Notes: generated from the letters alone by a model not told the origin. Shown: positions 41,922-51,653, counted from the stretch's first letter. The stretch: DNA of 54,009 nt from an uncultured Lachnospiraceae bacterium (GCA_949502235.1 CATBDC010000024.1:1-54009); one strand, 5' to 3'. Made by a program: numbers and translations.

Positions 41922-42764
41922 CTAAATCACCTCCGTTTTATGGCGTGTTACATGACAGTTAATATTAACTGCACATGGCATGCCTGCAATATGTGTAGGC
42001 AGTGTTTCAATATTCAGGCCGATAGCCGTCGTCTTTCCTCCAAAGCCCTGCGGCCCGATTCCAAGCTTATTTATCTTTTCTAACATTTCCTTCTCAAGAT
42101 CCGCATAGAATTCATCCGGGTTAGAGGAGTCAATGGGACGCATAAGAGCCTTCTTTGCAAGAAGCGCTGCTTTATCGAATGTTCCGCCGATTCCAACGCC
42201 TACAACCATAGGCGGGCACGGATTCGGTCCTGCCGTCTCCACAACCTCAAGAATAAAATCCTTGATGCCCTGGAGGCCGTGAGAAGGCTTAAACATACGA
42301 ATCTGGCTCATATTTTCACTTCCGAAGCCCTTAGGCCCTACGGTAACCTTAATCTTTTCGCCTGGAACAATTTCTGTGTAGAGCATAGCCGGCGTATTGT
42401 CGCCTGTGTTCCCCCGGCGCACCGGATCCTTTACAACCGATTTCCGCAAATACCCTTTATCATATCCCCGGCGCACGCCCTCGTCAACCGCATCTGCAAG
42501 GTTTCCGCCTGTCAGATGCACATCCTGGCCAATCTCTAAAAATACACATGCCATACCTGTGTCCTGGCAGATGGGCACATTCTCATTATCCGCAATCTCA
42601 AAGTTCTCAATAATATTATCAAGAACGCCCTTTGCGATTTCTCCATCCTCACACCCACGGCAATTTTTAATTGCACACTTTACATCCTCGGGAAGATGGT
42701 TATTTGCTTCGATACAAAGCTTCTCTACGACATCCGTAATCTTACTTACTTCTATCTCACGCAT
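41922..42764 (-). CDS. Fumarate hydratase (class I), alpha subunit
   Basis: 280 residues. The cluster-binding cysteines are in [30 protein letters not shown] and [15 protein letters not shown], and [15 protein letters not shown] is a substrate-loop motif. AAGGAG precedes ATG 42764. It is 84 bases downstream of the fumarate reductase flavoprotein gene, giving consecutive enzymes of the malate-fumarate-succinate path. Confidence 0.95.
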   Translation of the reverse strand: MREIEVSKITDVVEKLCIEANNHLPEDVKCAIKNCRGCEDGEIAKGVLDNIIENFEIADNENVPICQDTGMACVFLEIGQDVHLTGGNLADAVDEGVRRGYDKGYLRKSVVKDPVRRGNTGDNTPAMLYTEIVPGEKIKVTVGPKGFGSENMSQIRMFKPSHGLQGIKDFILEVVETAGPNPCPPMVVGVGIGGTFDKAALLAKKALMRPIDSSNPDEFYADLEKEMLEKINKLGIGPQGFGGKTTAIGLNIETLPTHIAGMPCAVNINCHVTRHKTEVI

Positions 42765-42848
42765 AATCTAATCTCCTTATTTTTATTCTGGCTCCGGTTC
42801 CCTGTGCCGGAAACCGGATGCCTTAAAACTTTTCTCCGTATGTTCAAA

Positions 42849-44459
42849 TTATCTCTCGTGACGGGCATATTTCGGAAGAAGCTTCGGCGACACATCTCCT
42901 GTGTCCAGAGAAACGCCCTTTAACTCTTCGTCATAGTCTGTTACATGGTTAAGATTCATTGTACCAAGCTCTACTTCCTTCGCTTTTGCCGCTGCTTTCT
43001 TTCCCGCATTCCGGCCAAATACGATAACATCAAGAAGGGAATTTCCCATCAGCCTGTTTCTTCCGTGAATACCGCCTGCTGCCTCTCCTGCTGCCAGGAG
43101 GTTTGGAATTGTTTTCGTAAAGCCTTCTCCGTCAATCTCAAGTCCGCCGTTCTGATAATGCAGTGTCGGATAAATAAGAATCGGTACCTTTCTCATATCA
43201 ATTCCATAATTCATATACATACGGAACATGGCAGGAATTCTTTTCTCAATGGTTCCCTCTCCTCCAAGGATCTCAATCATAGGCGTGTCAAGCCATACGC
43301 CCTTTTGTCCGCCGGGAGCCTCTACGCCGCGGCCCTCCCTGCACTCACGGATAACGCCTGAAGCATTGACATCCCGGGTCTCCAATGGGTGAATATACGC
43401 CTCGCCGTTACCGTTTACAAGCTGCGCGCCAACGGAGCGGACCTTCTCTGTAACAAGAGCGCCAAGCATCTGTACAGGATAAGCTACGCCTGTTGGATGA
43501 TACTGAATGGAATCCTGATAAAGGAGGGGTACTCCTGCCCTGTATCCCAGTATCAGCCCATCTGCCGTTGCCCCGTAGTGGTTGGATGTTGGAAAGCCCT
43601 GATAATGCATTCTTCCCGCGCCGCCTGTTGCAATCACAACGGTCTTTGCTCTTGCAACAGAATAATCTCCTGTTTCCATATTGAGAAGAACTGCACCTGC
43701 AGCCTGACCCTTCTCATCCTTAATAATCTCCACTGCAGAAGTAAATTCTACCACCGGAATCTTACGGTTTAATACCTCATCGCGGAGTGTCCGCATAATC
43801 TCGGCTCCGGAATAATCCTTACATGCGTGCATCCTTTTTCTGGATGTACCGCCGCCGTGGGTTGTTACCATACGGCCGTCCCCATCCTTGTCAAACATAA
43901 CACCCAGCTCATTCAGCCATTTAATCGCGTCAGGAGCTTCCATTACAAGACGCTTTACCAGCTCCGGCCTTGCAGCAAAATGCCCGCCGCCGAAGCAGTC
44001 AAGATAATGCTGTACCGGAGAATCATTTTCTTTGTCCGCAGCCTGGATGCCTCCTTCAGCCATCATGGTATTCGCATCGCCGATACGAAGCTTCGTTACA
44101 ATCATAACATCTGCGCCTGCATTATGGGCTTCAATGGCACAGGAGGAACCTGCGCCGCCTCCCCCGATTACAAGCACATCCACGTCATAGTCAATTTTCG
44201 TAATATCAATATCCTCATTCAGGATACGGCTTGTAGAGTGAATCATTTCCGCCAGCTCAATCGGCGCCTTTTGTCCTTTATTCGGGCCAACTTTAATCTC
44301 TGCAAATGCCTCCGGATTATAATCCGGATGGAATTCCTTAAGGAGGGCATCCTTTTCATCGGCAGTCAGACGTCTTGGCTCCGTAGACATACGCTCTGCT
44401 CTTGTAGCCTCTACCTTTTTAACGGATTCCATCATATTCTCTGGATATGGTGTATACAT
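42849..44459 (-). CDS. Fumarate reductase-type flavoprotein subunit (non-covalent FAD form)
   Basis: 536 residues with Rossmann VDVLVIGGGGAGSSCAIEAH after a ~65-residue N-terminal extension. Fumarate-site residues of E. coli FrdA are retained: His in QYHPTGVAYP, Arg in TRDVNASG, His in LHYQNGGLE and Arg in HGRNRLMGNSLLD. The His that covalently links FAD in membrane enzymes (RSHTVAAEGG) is Asn here (DANTMMAEGG), so FAD should be non-covalent, as in soluble fumarate reductases such as methanogen TfrA. It has no Tat signal or membrane anchor. Paired with the iron-sulfur subunit upstream; electrons probably come from the Hdr-Flx proteins. Confidence 0.92.
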   Translation of the reverse strand: MYTPYPENMMESVKKVEATRAERMSTEPRRLTADEKDALLKEFHPDYNPEAFAEIKVGPNKGQKAPIELAEMIHSTSRILNEDIDITKIDYDVDVLVIGGGGAGSSCAIEAHNAGADVMIVTKLRIGDANTMMAEGGIQAADKENDSPVQHYLDCFGGGHFAARPELVKRLVMEAPDAIKWLNELGVMFDKDGDGRMVTTHGGGTSRKRMHACKDYSGAEIMRTLRDEVLNRKIPVVEFTSAVEIIKDEKGQAAGAVLLNMETGDYSVARAKTVVIATGGAGRMHYQGFPTSNHYGATADGLILGYRAGVPLLYQDSIQYHPTGVAYPVQMLGALVTEKVRSVGAQLVNGNGEAYIHPLETRDVNASGVIRECREGRGVEAPGGQKGVWLDTPMIEILGGEGTIEKRIPAMFRMYMNYGIDMRKVPILIYPTLHYQNGGLEIDGEGFTKTIPNLLAAGEAAGGIHGRNRLMGNSLLDVIVFGRNAGKKAAAKAKEVELGTMNLNHVTDYDEELKGVSLDTGDVSPKLLPKYARHER

Positions 44460-44475
44460 GATTTACGTCCCTCCC

Positions 44476-45150
44476 TTATTTCTCAATCTCTCTCGTATTG
44501 TAAAGCTCTTTAAGCTCTGTGATGGGCTTCTGCATAATCTGCTCAATAAGCTCGTCATACTCGCCCCTGTTCACTTCCTCTACCCGGTTTTCAAGATGCT
44601 CTGTCTTCGGAGCAATATATTTTCCTGTAAGGCGTCTTGCCAGAACACCTACATGAGGATGAGAGATACCTGCCGGACATCTTACGGTACAGCAGCCGCA
44701 GCCGATACAGTCAAAGGATTCCTCCGCACATTTCTCGAACTCGCCCCGCTGCGCGTACGCAATGTACTGCATAACATTTAAGTCCTGTGTACAGGCCTTT
44801 GTACAGGCATTACAGCCGATGCAGCTGTAAATTTCCGGGTAAAGCTCCATCATAATCTGCTGGGTCGGCTTAATGTCCTCAATCTCATAGGTTCTCTTAT
44901 CAGAAGGGAAGAACGGGATACTTGCCACATACATGCCCTCCTCTACCTGTGTCTGGCAGGCAAGGCATGTCTTCAATTCATTTTTCCCCTTAATTCTATA
45001 TATAGTCGCGCAGGCGCCGCAGAAACCGTGGCGGCAGCCGCAGCCTCTTTTCCAGGTATAACCGGCATATTCCATTGCGGTCATAATCGTAAGATCTGCC
45101 GGGACGCTGTATTTCTTGCCGCTAAAATATACATTTACCATCTTTTCCAT
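44476..45150 (-). CDS. Fumarate reductase-type iron-sulfur subunit
   Basis: 224 residues. An N-terminal [2Fe-2S] plant-type domain has CGCRHGFCGACATI and KTCLACQTQV. It is followed by two [4Fe-4S]-type motifs, CIGCNACTKACTQDLNV and CIGCGCCTVRCPAGISH. It resembles FrdB/SdhB and the N-terminal part of methanogen TfrB, but lacks the C-terminal HdrB-like domain of TfrB; a separate HdrB is encoded in the same cluster. It carries electrons to the flavoprotein encoded 16 bases downstream. There is no membrane cytochrome gene in the cluster. Confidence 0.92.
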   Translation of the reverse strand: MEKMVNVYFSGKKYSVPADLTIMTAMEYAGYTWKRGCGCRHGFCGACATIYRIKGKNELKTCLACQTQVEEGMYVASIPFFPSDKRTYEIEDIKPTQQIMMELYPEIYSCIGCNACTKACTQDLNVMQYIAYAQRGEFEKCAEESFDCIGCGCCTVRCPAGISHPHVGVLARRLTGKYIAPKTEHLENRVEEVNRGEYDELIEQIMQKPITELKELYNTREIEK

Positions 45151-45170
45151 GTTCTCTATGTATCCTTTCT

Positions 45171-46025
45171 TTAATATTCATTAGGCAGCTCATCTATCTC
45201 GTCAAACCGGAATACCGGGCCGTCCTTGCATACGTATTTGGAGCCGATATTGCACCGGCCGCATTTGCCCACACCGCATTTCATACGGAGCTCAAGTGTC
45301 GTATATACCTGCTCTGTCGTGAACCCAAGCTCTTTTAATCCTGCAAGCACGAACTTGATCATAATCGGAGGACCACATACAAGTGCAGTACAGTCTGTGC
45401 TAAATCCCAGCTCCTTTACATAATTGGGCACAAAGCCTACGTGTCCGTCCCAGCCTTCCTGTTCTCTGTCAATGGTCAGATATACATTCACACCCTCTGC
45501 ATGCATCCAGACGTCCTGGATTTCCTTTAACTGTACCAGATCCTCCGCGGAACGGGAACCATAGACAATATCCACTCTTCCATAATTTCCGCGGTTATCC
45601 AGCACATAGTTAATAACGGAACGAAGGGGAGCAAGGCCGATACCTCCTGCGATAAATAGCAGATTCTTCCCCTTAAGCTCTGTCTCTACTGGAAAGGAAT
45701 TGCCATAAGGCCCCCGCACAGTAATCTCATCGCCCACCTCAAGGCTGTGAAGATAATCAGTAAGAATTCCGCATTTCTTAATGCTGAATTCCTGATACTC
45801 TTTGTTTGTAGGCGAAGAGGTAATGGAAAACATACCCTCGCTGATCCCCGGGGCGCAGACCATAGCGCACTGTCCCGGCATATGGGGGAAGAGCTTGCCT
45901 CCCTCCGGCGCATTGACACGGAAGGTCTTTACATCCGGCGTTTCCTGACGGATATCCGTAATCACGCCTACCTTTGGAATCAGAGTATCTAATGTATAAT
46001 TTTTATGACATGTACATTCACCCAT
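45171..46025 (-). CDS. flxA: FAD/NAD(P)H-binding oxidoreductase subunit FlxA-like
   Basis: 284 residues of the ferredoxin-reductase-like family: FAD-binding beta-barrel (GQCAMVCAPGISEGMFSITS), NAD(P)-binding fold (LLFIAGGIGLAPLRSVINYV, GSRSAEDLVQLKE), and a C-terminal [2Fe-2S] site (MKCGVGKCGRCNIGSKYVC). Similar subunits are HydG/AsrB and FlxA. It is the expected entry point for NADH (or NADPH). Its ATG overlaps the stop codon of the FlxB-like gene by one base. Confidence 0.88.
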   Translation of the reverse strand: MGECTCHKNYTLDTLIPKVGVITDIRQETPDVKTFRVNAPEGGKLFPHMPGQCAMVCAPGISEGMFSITSSPTNKEYQEFSIKKCGILTDYLHSLEVGDEITVRGPYGNSFPVETELKGKNLLFIAGGIGLAPLRSVINYVLDNRGNYGRVDIVYGSRSAEDLVQLKEIQDVWMHAEGVNVYLTIDREQEGWDGHVGFVPNYVKELGFSTDCTALVCGPPIMIKFVLAGLKELGFTTEQVYTTLELRMKCGVGKCGRCNIGSKYVCKDGPVFRFDEIDELPNEY

Positions 46026-47065
46026 TATTTTTCACCTCCCTGATTCTGAAATGCCTTAATCACCTTAACAATGTTAAGGGCCTGGGGGCATTTTTCCACA
46101 CAGCGTCCGCAGCCTACACAGGAATACATTCCGTTATTATTTGCCGGATAATACACCAGCTTGTGCATAAATCTCTGACGGAATCTCTGCATCTGGCTCG
46201 TACGGTTGTTGCCGTGGGCCATCATTGTAAAGTCTGAATACATACAGGAATCCCAGCATCTGTAGCGGGAAACAGTATCTCCTGCAGTGTAGTCCTTGAT
46301 ATCATAGCACTGACAGGTAGGGCACACAAAGGTACAGGTGCCGCATGCCAGACAGGGCTTATATAATTCCTCCCAGATCGGAGAATCAAACTTCTCAGAA
46401 AGAGCGTCTCCATTCCATCCCTCTAAAGAAAGGTTCCTATAGGGAAGCTTCTCCACAATCTTATGAATTGAATCCTTTTCCGCTTCAACCGCTGCCTCGC
46501 CAGAAAGCTCTGCCTCTGTCAGAAGCTCCTTTACAGCCTCTGTGAGGGCTTCGCCCTTTTCAGTCTGTGCCTTCCAGTAAAGCTCCTCTCCCACTGTCCA
46601 CACAGCAACATCAGAAGCAGGGCTGGCCGCATCCACACCGAACACCTTGCAGAAACAGGTCTCCTCCGGCTCATGGCAGGCCATGGCTACGATAGTTCCG
46701 TGGTCTCTTCTTGCTGCATAGAAGGTATCTACAGGATCCGATAAAAATACGTTGTCAAGAACCTCCATGCCCTTCACATCGCAGGCTCTCATGCCAAATA
46801 CAACAAAATCCTGCTCCTTTAAGGTCTCCGGCTCTATAGACATTTTCTTTCCCTCTTTTTTCACGTTATAAAGACTCTCGCTCTGGGGGAAAAATGCATC
46901 CTTTGCTGATTTCACTGTTTTCAATGTGTCAAGATCAACCTCCGCATCCGCGTTCCACGCCCCAAAGTTCGTCTGTCCGGCTGTCTTAACAGGAAGATAC
47001 AGCTCCCTGGTTTCCGCGATTTTCTGGAATAATGCGGAAAGATTTTCTTTTGCTATCTTATACAT
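46025..47065 (-). CDS. flxB: Iron-sulfur subunit FlxB-like (AsrA/HydB family)
   Basis: 346 residues. An N-terminal globular region contains PVDTFYAARRDHGTIVAMAC and MACHEPEETCFCKVFGVD, as in anaerobic sulfite reductase subunit A and hydrogenase/sulfur-reductase beta subunits. The C-terminus binds two [4Fe-4S] clusters: CLACGTCTFVCPTCQCYD and CVGCGRCVEKCPQAL. It relays electrons between FlxA and the other Flx/Hdr subunits. Three bases separate it from the FlxC-like gene. Confidence 0.87.
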   Translation of the reverse strand: MYKIAKENLSALFQKIAETRELYLPVKTAGQTNFGAWNADAEVDLDTLKTVKSAKDAFFPQSESLYNVKKEGKKMSIEPETLKEQDFVVFGMRACDVKGMEVLDNVFLSDPVDTFYAARRDHGTIVAMACHEPEETCFCKVFGVDAASPASDVAVWTVGEELYWKAQTEKGEALTEAVKELLTEAELSGEAAVEAEKDSIHKIVEKLPYRNLSLEGWNGDALSEKFDSPIWEELYKPCLACGTCTFVCPTCQCYDIKDYTAGDTVSRYRCWDSCMYSDFTMMAHGNNRTSQMQRFRQRFMHKLVYYPANNNGMYSCVGCGRCVEKCPQALNIVKVIKAFQNQGGEK

Positions 47066-47068
47066 ACA

Positions 47069-48043
47069 TTATCCCCTCTTTCCTACAATGCTTGGCTCCG
47101 CGTCCTCAAACGTATAGTCTGTCAGCGGCGCTGTTGAATCAGTGTCTGCTCCTGCCTGGTACTCACCGTATAATTCGTCAATATCCTTGATAAATTTACG
47201 ATTAAACAGGTGAAGCGGTATTCCCTGGGGACATACACGGCTGCACTCGCCGCAGTCGGTACATCTTCCGGCTACGTGGAAGGCACGGATGATATGGAAC
47301 ATCTTTTCCTCAAAGGAATCCACATTTGCTTTCTGTGAGCTGTCGAACTTGTTGCTGTCAAAGACACATTTCCGGCAGCTGCAGGCCGGACATGCGTTTC
47401 TGCATGCATTGCAGCGGATGCATTTGCTTAATTCACTCTGAAAATATGCAAACTTCTCCTCCGGGCTCATAGCCTCGATTCTCTCTACCTCTGCAAAACG
47501 CTCTGCGTCCTTTGTTTCCTTTGACTCGCCAATCTGCTCGTCAAATATCATGTGCTCCTTGCCCTTGCAGACATGGCATCTCTCCAGCATGGCGTCTGCA
47601 TAGGCACACGTTTTTTCACCGTAAATGGTCTGTATCGTCAGAGTATCGGCATCATCTGTAATCTCTGCACCCTTGATGCTTTCAATTCCCTTGATACCCT
47701 GCTTTCTAATTCTTTCTATATCAAGCTTTCCTTTACAGCCCACGCCTACGATATAAGCTTTTTCTCTGTCTACACGGTGCTCCTTGATTAACTGGTTAAA
47801 GCTGTAGGTATCGCATGGCTTTAAGCAGACCATAGTCTTTCCTTCCAGCCTGGAAGCCTCTATCATATATTTGCTTAAATTTGCACCGCAGAAGCCATTA
47901 TATACAAAATCCTTAAGCTCCTCCGGGCTTTCAAAGTATGCCGGCTCCGGATTATAAGGCAAGTCTCCGGCCTTCCAGCCCAGAACCCGTGCCACAGTCC
48001 CGTCTGCCAGCAGCTCTTTTGCACGGTTAATTAGCTCTTGCAT
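47069..48043 (-). CDS. flxC: Iron-sulfur subunit FlxC-like
   Basis: 324 residues. The N-terminal part resembles the F420-hydrogenase/dehydrogenase beta-subunit fold (TMVCLKPCDTYSFNQLIKEH, YIVGVGCKGKLD, ERCHVCKGKEH). The C-terminal part has two [4Fe-4S] motifs, CIRCNACRNACPACSCRKC and CTDCGECSRVCPQGI. It lies between flxD and flxB in the usual order of FlxABCD loci, and overlaps the end of flxD by 13 bases. Confidence 0.85.
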   Translation of the reverse strand: MQELINRAKELLADGTVARVLGWKAGDLPYNPEPAYFESPEELKDFVYNGFCGANLSKYMIEASRLEGKTMVCLKPCDTYSFNQLIKEHRVDREKAYIVGVGCKGKLDIERIRKQGIKGIESIKGAEITDDADTLTIQTIYGEKTCAYADAMLERCHVCKGKEHMIFDEQIGESKETKDAERFAEVERIEAMSPEEKFAYFQSELSKCIRCNACRNACPACSCRKCVFDSNKFDSSQKANVDSFEEKMFHIIRAFHVAGRCTDCGECSRVCPQGIPLHLFNRKFIKDIDELYGEYQAGADTDSTAPLTDYTFEDAEPSIVGKRG

Positions 48044-48471
48044 CTTAAATCCCCCAATCTTACATTTTCGCCAAGAGAATAGATCTTCTCCACAAAACTG
48101 TTCATCGTTTCAGAGAATTTCACACCCTCTGCCGCAGATACCCACTCCACGCGGGTACGCCCATTTTCCACACCGATATAGTCAAGCATAGAGAATAATA
48201 AGGTCATACGTCTTCTCGCATAATAGTTTCCGGTGCTGTAGTGGCAGTCGCCCGGATGGCATCCGCACATAATCACTCCGTCCGCTCCCTTTTCAAATGC
48301 CCTTAAGATGAACATGGGGTTCACACGGCAGGAGCAGGGAACACGGATAATCTTTACATCAGCAGGATACGTCAGACGGCTGCTGCCCGCCAGATCAGCT
48401 CCCGCATAACTGCACCAGTTACAGCAGAACGCTACAATTTTCGGTTTAAATTCTTTATTTTCTAACGGCAT
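48031..48471 (-). CDS. flxD: MvhD/FlxD-like [2Fe-2S] electron-transfer subunit
   Basis: About 146 residues from ATG 48471 (GGAGG seven to eight bases upstream); longer in-frame starts would lie inside hdrA. FCCNWCSYAGADLAGSSRL and VPCSCRVNPMFILRAFEKGA with MCGCHPGDCHYSTGN carry the cysteines of methyl-viologen-hydrogenase delta subunits. In known complexes this subunit connects the NADH- or H2-oxidising module to HdrA. Its start overlaps the hdrA stop, so the two are translationally coupled, as expected for physical partners. Confidence 0.9.
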   Translation of the reverse strand: MPLENKEFKPKIVAFCCNWCSYAGADLAGSSRLTYPADVKIIRVPCSCRVNPMFILRAFEKGADGVIMCGCHPGDCHYSTGNYYARRRMTLLFSMLDYIGVENGRTRVEWVSAAEGVKFSETMNSFVEKIYSLGENVRLGDLRCKS

Positions 48472-50450
48472 ATTGCATCCACCTCCGCTAAGATCTGTCT
48501 GTTTGAGAAGCCCTGCAGATCCATGGCTCCTGACGGACATGCAACTGTACATGCACCGCAGCCCTGGCAGAGAGCATTATTTACAACTGCTACCCGGCGC
48601 GTCTCACGGATACCGTGGTCATTCACCTCTTTATCCTCGTATGTAATCGCGCCGTAAGGACACACATTTTCACAGGTGGAGCATCCGTTACAAAGCAAAA
48701 TATCTGCCTGTGCGGTACACGGATTTGTCAGAAGCTTATCCTTCGCAAGAAGCCCGATAGCCTTTACAGCCGCTGCCCCTGCCTGTGCCACTGTTTCAGG
48801 AATATCTTTTGGCCCCTGGCATACACCGGAGAGGAAAATACCTGCTGTAGGTGACTCTACCGGACGGAGCTTCGCATGGGCTTCTGTAAGGAAGTTATTG
48901 GTATCAATGCTGGCTGTAAGCATAGTAGCAATCTTTCTCACATCCGGGTTTGGCTCAATGGCCGTTGCAAGGACTACCATATCTGCCTCTTTCAAAATCT
49001 GTCTGTTGTCAAGAAGGTCGCTGCCCTGCACCAGAAGCTTTCCGTCCGGCTGCGGGATGACCTTTCCCACCTGTCCCTTAATATAATTAACTCCATACTG
49101 CTCCACGGCTCTTCTGTAGAATTCATCAAAGTTCTTGCCCGGCGTACGCACGTCAATGTAGAATACGGTTACATTTACATCCGGATATTTATCACGGATG
49201 AGCATTGCATGCTTTGCCGTGTACATACAGCAGATCTTGGAACAGTAGGGTTTGCCCCTGTCGTCTGCGCACCGGCTCCCCACACACTGGATAAACACGA
49301 TCTCCTTGGGTGCTTTTCCATCGGAAAGACGCTCTAAGTGTCCGTGGGTCGGCCCTGCTGCATTCATAACACGCTCAAGCTCCAGGGAGGTAATGACATC
49401 CTTACTCTGGCTGTATGCATACTCGTCATATCTGTCAAGCTTAATGGTATCAAAGCCTGTGGCAACTACAATTGCGCCGTACTTCTCTGTTACAATCTCA
49501 TCCTTCTGCTCATAGTCAATAGCTCCTGCCTGACATACCTTAGAACAGATTCCGCACTTTCCGGTTTTAAACTTAATACACGCCTCCCGGTCAATCACCG
49601 GCACATTAGGGATTGCCTGTGCAAACGGAGTGTAGATGGCGCTTCTTGTATTTAACCCTCTGTTAAATTCACTTGGAGCCTTCTTGGACGGGCATTTCTC
49701 CTGGCAGACGCCGCAGCCGGTACATTTATTCATGTCCACGCTTCTTGCCTTTTTGCGGATGTCTACGGTAAAGTCCCCTACAAAGCCGCTTACCTTCTCC
49801 ACTTCACTATATGTATAAATCTTAATCTTATCATGGGCCGCAGCCTCAACCATCTTCGGGGTTAAAATACATGCGGAACAGTCCAGCGTTGGGAAGGTCT
49901 TGTCAAGCTGTGACATCCTTCCGCCGATACTTGGTGTCTTCTCTACAATATCCACCTCATAGCCTGCGTCTGCAATATCAAGGGCTGTCTGAATTCCGGC
50001 AATGCCTCCCCCGATAACAAGGGCTCTCTTGGTGACCCGGCTTTCGCCCGCCTGCAGGGGCGTATTTAAATTCACCTTGGCAACTGCCGCTCTCATTAGA
50101 ATAACAGCTTTCTTTGTTGCCTCCTCCATGTCTTTATGAATCCATGAACAATGCTCACGGATATTGGCAATCTCCACCATGTACGGATTCAGGCCCGCAC
50201 GCTCTGCCGCCTTCCTGAAGGTCGCCTCATGCATACGCGGGGAACAGGAACAGACAACGATTCCTGTTAAACCTTTCTCCTGAATTGCCGCCGCGATTTT
50301 CGCCTGACCGGCCTCGGAACACATATACTGGTAGTCTTCGGCATGGACAACACCCGGCTCCATAAGCGCCATTTCTGCTACCTTACTTACGTCTACCGTT
50401 GCGGCAATATTACTCCCGCAGTGGCAGACAAATACTCCTATCCTCTGCAC
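48462..50450 (-). CDS. hdrA: Heterodisulfide reductase-like subunit A (FAD, multiple [4Fe-4S])
   Basis: About 662 residues from GTG 50450, placed after AGGAGGTGA and just past the hdrC stop; an ATG at 50483 would lie inside hdrC. The N-terminal IGVFVCHCGSNIAATV and VVCSCSPRMHEATFR are HdrA hallmarks. A Rossmann FAD domain (LVIGGGIAGIQTALDIADAG), an inserted cluster domain (CTGCGVCQEKCPSK, CGICSKVCQ), and two C-terminal ferredoxin motifs (CNGCSTCENVCP, CQGCGACTVACP) follow. In Hdr complexes this FAD is the site of electron bifurcation, linking an NADH/H2 donor to ferredoxin and HdrBC. Confidence 0.93.
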   Translation of the reverse strand: MQRIGVFVCHCGSNIAATVDVSKVAEMALMEPGVVHAEDYQYMCSEAGQAKIAAAIQEKGLTGIVVCSCSPRMHEATFRKAAERAGLNPYMVEIANIREHCSWIHKDMEEATKKAVILMRAAVAKVNLNTPLQAGESRVTKRALVIGGGIAGIQTALDIADAGYEVDIVEKTPSIGGRMSQLDKTFPTLDCSACILTPKMVEAAAHDKIKIYTYSEVEKVSGFVGDFTVDIRKKARSVDMNKCTGCGVCQEKCPSKKAPSEFNRGLNTRSAIYTPFAQAIPNVPVIDREACIKFKTGKCGICSKVCQAGAIDYEQKDEIVTEKYGAIVVATGFDTIKLDRYDEYAYSQSKDVITSLELERVMNAAGPTHGHLERLSDGKAPKEIVFIQCVGSRCADDRGKPYCSKICCMYTAKHAMLIRDKYPDVNVTVFYIDVRTPGKNFDEFYRRAVEQYGVNYIKGQVGKVIPQPDGKLLVQGSDLLDNRQILKEADMVVLATAIEPNPDVRKIATMLTASIDTNNFLTEAHAKLRPVESPTAGIFLSGVCQGPKDIPETVAQAGAAAVKAIGLLAKDKLLTNPCTAQADILLCNGCSTCENVCPYGAITYEDKEVNDHGIRETRRVAVVNNALCQGCGACTVACPSGAMDLQGFSNRQILAEVDAICR

Positions 50451-50457
50451 CTGTATC

Positions 50458-50847
50458 TCACCTCCTGTACCTTCTGAATGCACTGACTAATAGCTGCTGC
50501 GGAAGCTCCGGATCAAGAAGCTCTGGAATCTCATCCGCCAGCAGATAATCCTGTCCCTTTTGGCGCACCACTACCTGTCTTGCCGCGTCAATCAGTTTTC
50601 CCGGCTTTACATCCCGGGGGCATCTCTCCACACACGCAAAGCAGGAAAGACATTTCCAAAGAGACTTGGAATTTACAAGGCTTTCAATATCTTCATTTAT
50701 CACATAGGATACAAACTGATGGGGCTTAATGTCCATCTCGTTATAGGACGGGCAGGTTGCGGAGCATTTCCCGCACTTCATGCATTTCAGGGGATTAACG
50801 CCGCTGATTTCCTTTATCATCTCTGCCTGTTTCTTTTCAGAATTCAT
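50458..50847 (-). CDS. hdrC: Heterodisulfide reductase-like subunit C
   Basis: 129 residues with two [4Fe-4S] motifs, CMKCGKCSATCPSYNEMD and CLSCFACVERCPRDVKPG, the normal HdrC layout. It passes electrons from HdrA to HdrB. Its start overlaps the end of hdrB by four bases, with AAAGGAGG inside hdrB. Confidence 0.93.
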   Translation of the reverse strand: MNSEKKQAEMIKEISGVNPLKCMKCGKCSATCPSYNEMDIKPHQFVSYVINEDIESLVNSKSLWKCLSCFACVERCPRDVKPGKLIDAARQVVVRQKGQDYLLADEIPELLDPELPQQLLVSAFRRYRR

Positions 50848-51653
50848 GATGCCTGCACCTCCTTTTTCGCTTCTTCCTTCACACCGAGAGCTTCTGCAAG
50901 AAGCTCTGTAAAATAGACGACAGGAAGCTTCACACCGGCGCTCTTATTCAGATTATACAGACACAGCGGACAGGCTGTAATGAGCATTTCCGCCCCAAAG
51001 CCTTCTGCACTCTCCATAATCTTTTCACACATATTTTTTGACATATCTTTTTCCTTTAAGGAAATATATCCGCCGCAGCACTCGTTGCGGTACGGATAGA
51101 TTACCGGCTCTGCCCCCAGTGCGCGGATAAAGTCCTCGATAATTCTCGGATTCTCCGGATCGTCAAAGCTTAAAAGCTTACTGGGACGAAGAAGCAGGCA
51201 GCCGTAGTAGGCTCCAACCTTCCTTCCGGTCAGCGGATTGACCACCCTTTTCTTTAGTTCGTCAAATCCTACCCTGTCACGGAGAACTTCAAGGAAATGG
51301 AGTACCTCTGTCTCACCCGCATAGGGTTTATCAAGCTCTAGATAATTATTTGCTCTTGTGCGGATGTCCTCTACATTTTTCATATCATCATTGACACGCT
51401 TAATCACATGATGACATGCGGAGCACATGGTCACCAGGCTCTGCCCCTTCTCCTTCGCCGCATTAAGGGCGCGGACCGAAGACAGCTTTGTTGCAATCTC
51501 ATCAGAGCCAAGAGGATACACTCCGCCGCAGCACTGCCAGTCGGGGATCTCAATGAGTTCAATGTCCAGTGCTTTTGCTGAAGCTCTTGCATAAGCATCC
51601 AGATCCTTCGCCTTTGTTCTCAAAGTGCACCCTGGATAATAACTGTACTTCAT
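50844..51653 (-). CDS. hdrB: Heterodisulfide reductase-like subunit B
   Basis: 269 residues with the two cysteine-rich CCG domains: YYPGCTLRTKAKDLD with PDWQCCGGVYPLG and TMCSACHHVIKRV, then GAYYGCLLLRPSK with RNECCGGYISLKEKD and TACPLCLYNLNKS. In methanogens HdrB reduces CoM-S-S-CoB at two unusual [4Fe-4S] clusters. Here, in a bacterium without those cofactors and beside a fumarate reductase, the partner may be a protein disulfide or the fumarate reductase iron-sulfur subunit. It is the first hdr gene, 54 bases after the dehydrogenase gene. Confidence 0.92.
   Translation of the reverse strand: MKYSYYPGCTLRTKAKDLDAYARASAKALDIELIEIPDWQCCGGVYPLGSDEIATKLSSVRALNAAKEKGQSLVTMCSACHHVIKRVNDDMKNVEDIRTRANNYLELDKPYAGETEVLHFLEVLRDRVGFDELKKRVVNPLTGRKVGAYYGCLLLRPSKLLSFDDPENPRIIEDFIRALGAEPVIYPYRNECCGGYISLKEKDMSKNMCEKIMESAEGFGAEMLITACPLCLYNLNKSAGVKLPVVYFTELLAEALGVKEEAKKEVQAS

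Noticed and set aside
41361-42764. The two-subunit hydratase as L-tartrate dehydratase.
   Set aside because: The families are close, but the adjacent malate-type dehydrogenase and fumarate reductase make fumarase far more likely.
50451-50483. An ATG start for HdrA at 50483.
   Set aside because: The added residues lie inside hdrC and do not fit the HdrA N-terminus; GTG 50450 follows AGGAGG at a suitable distance.
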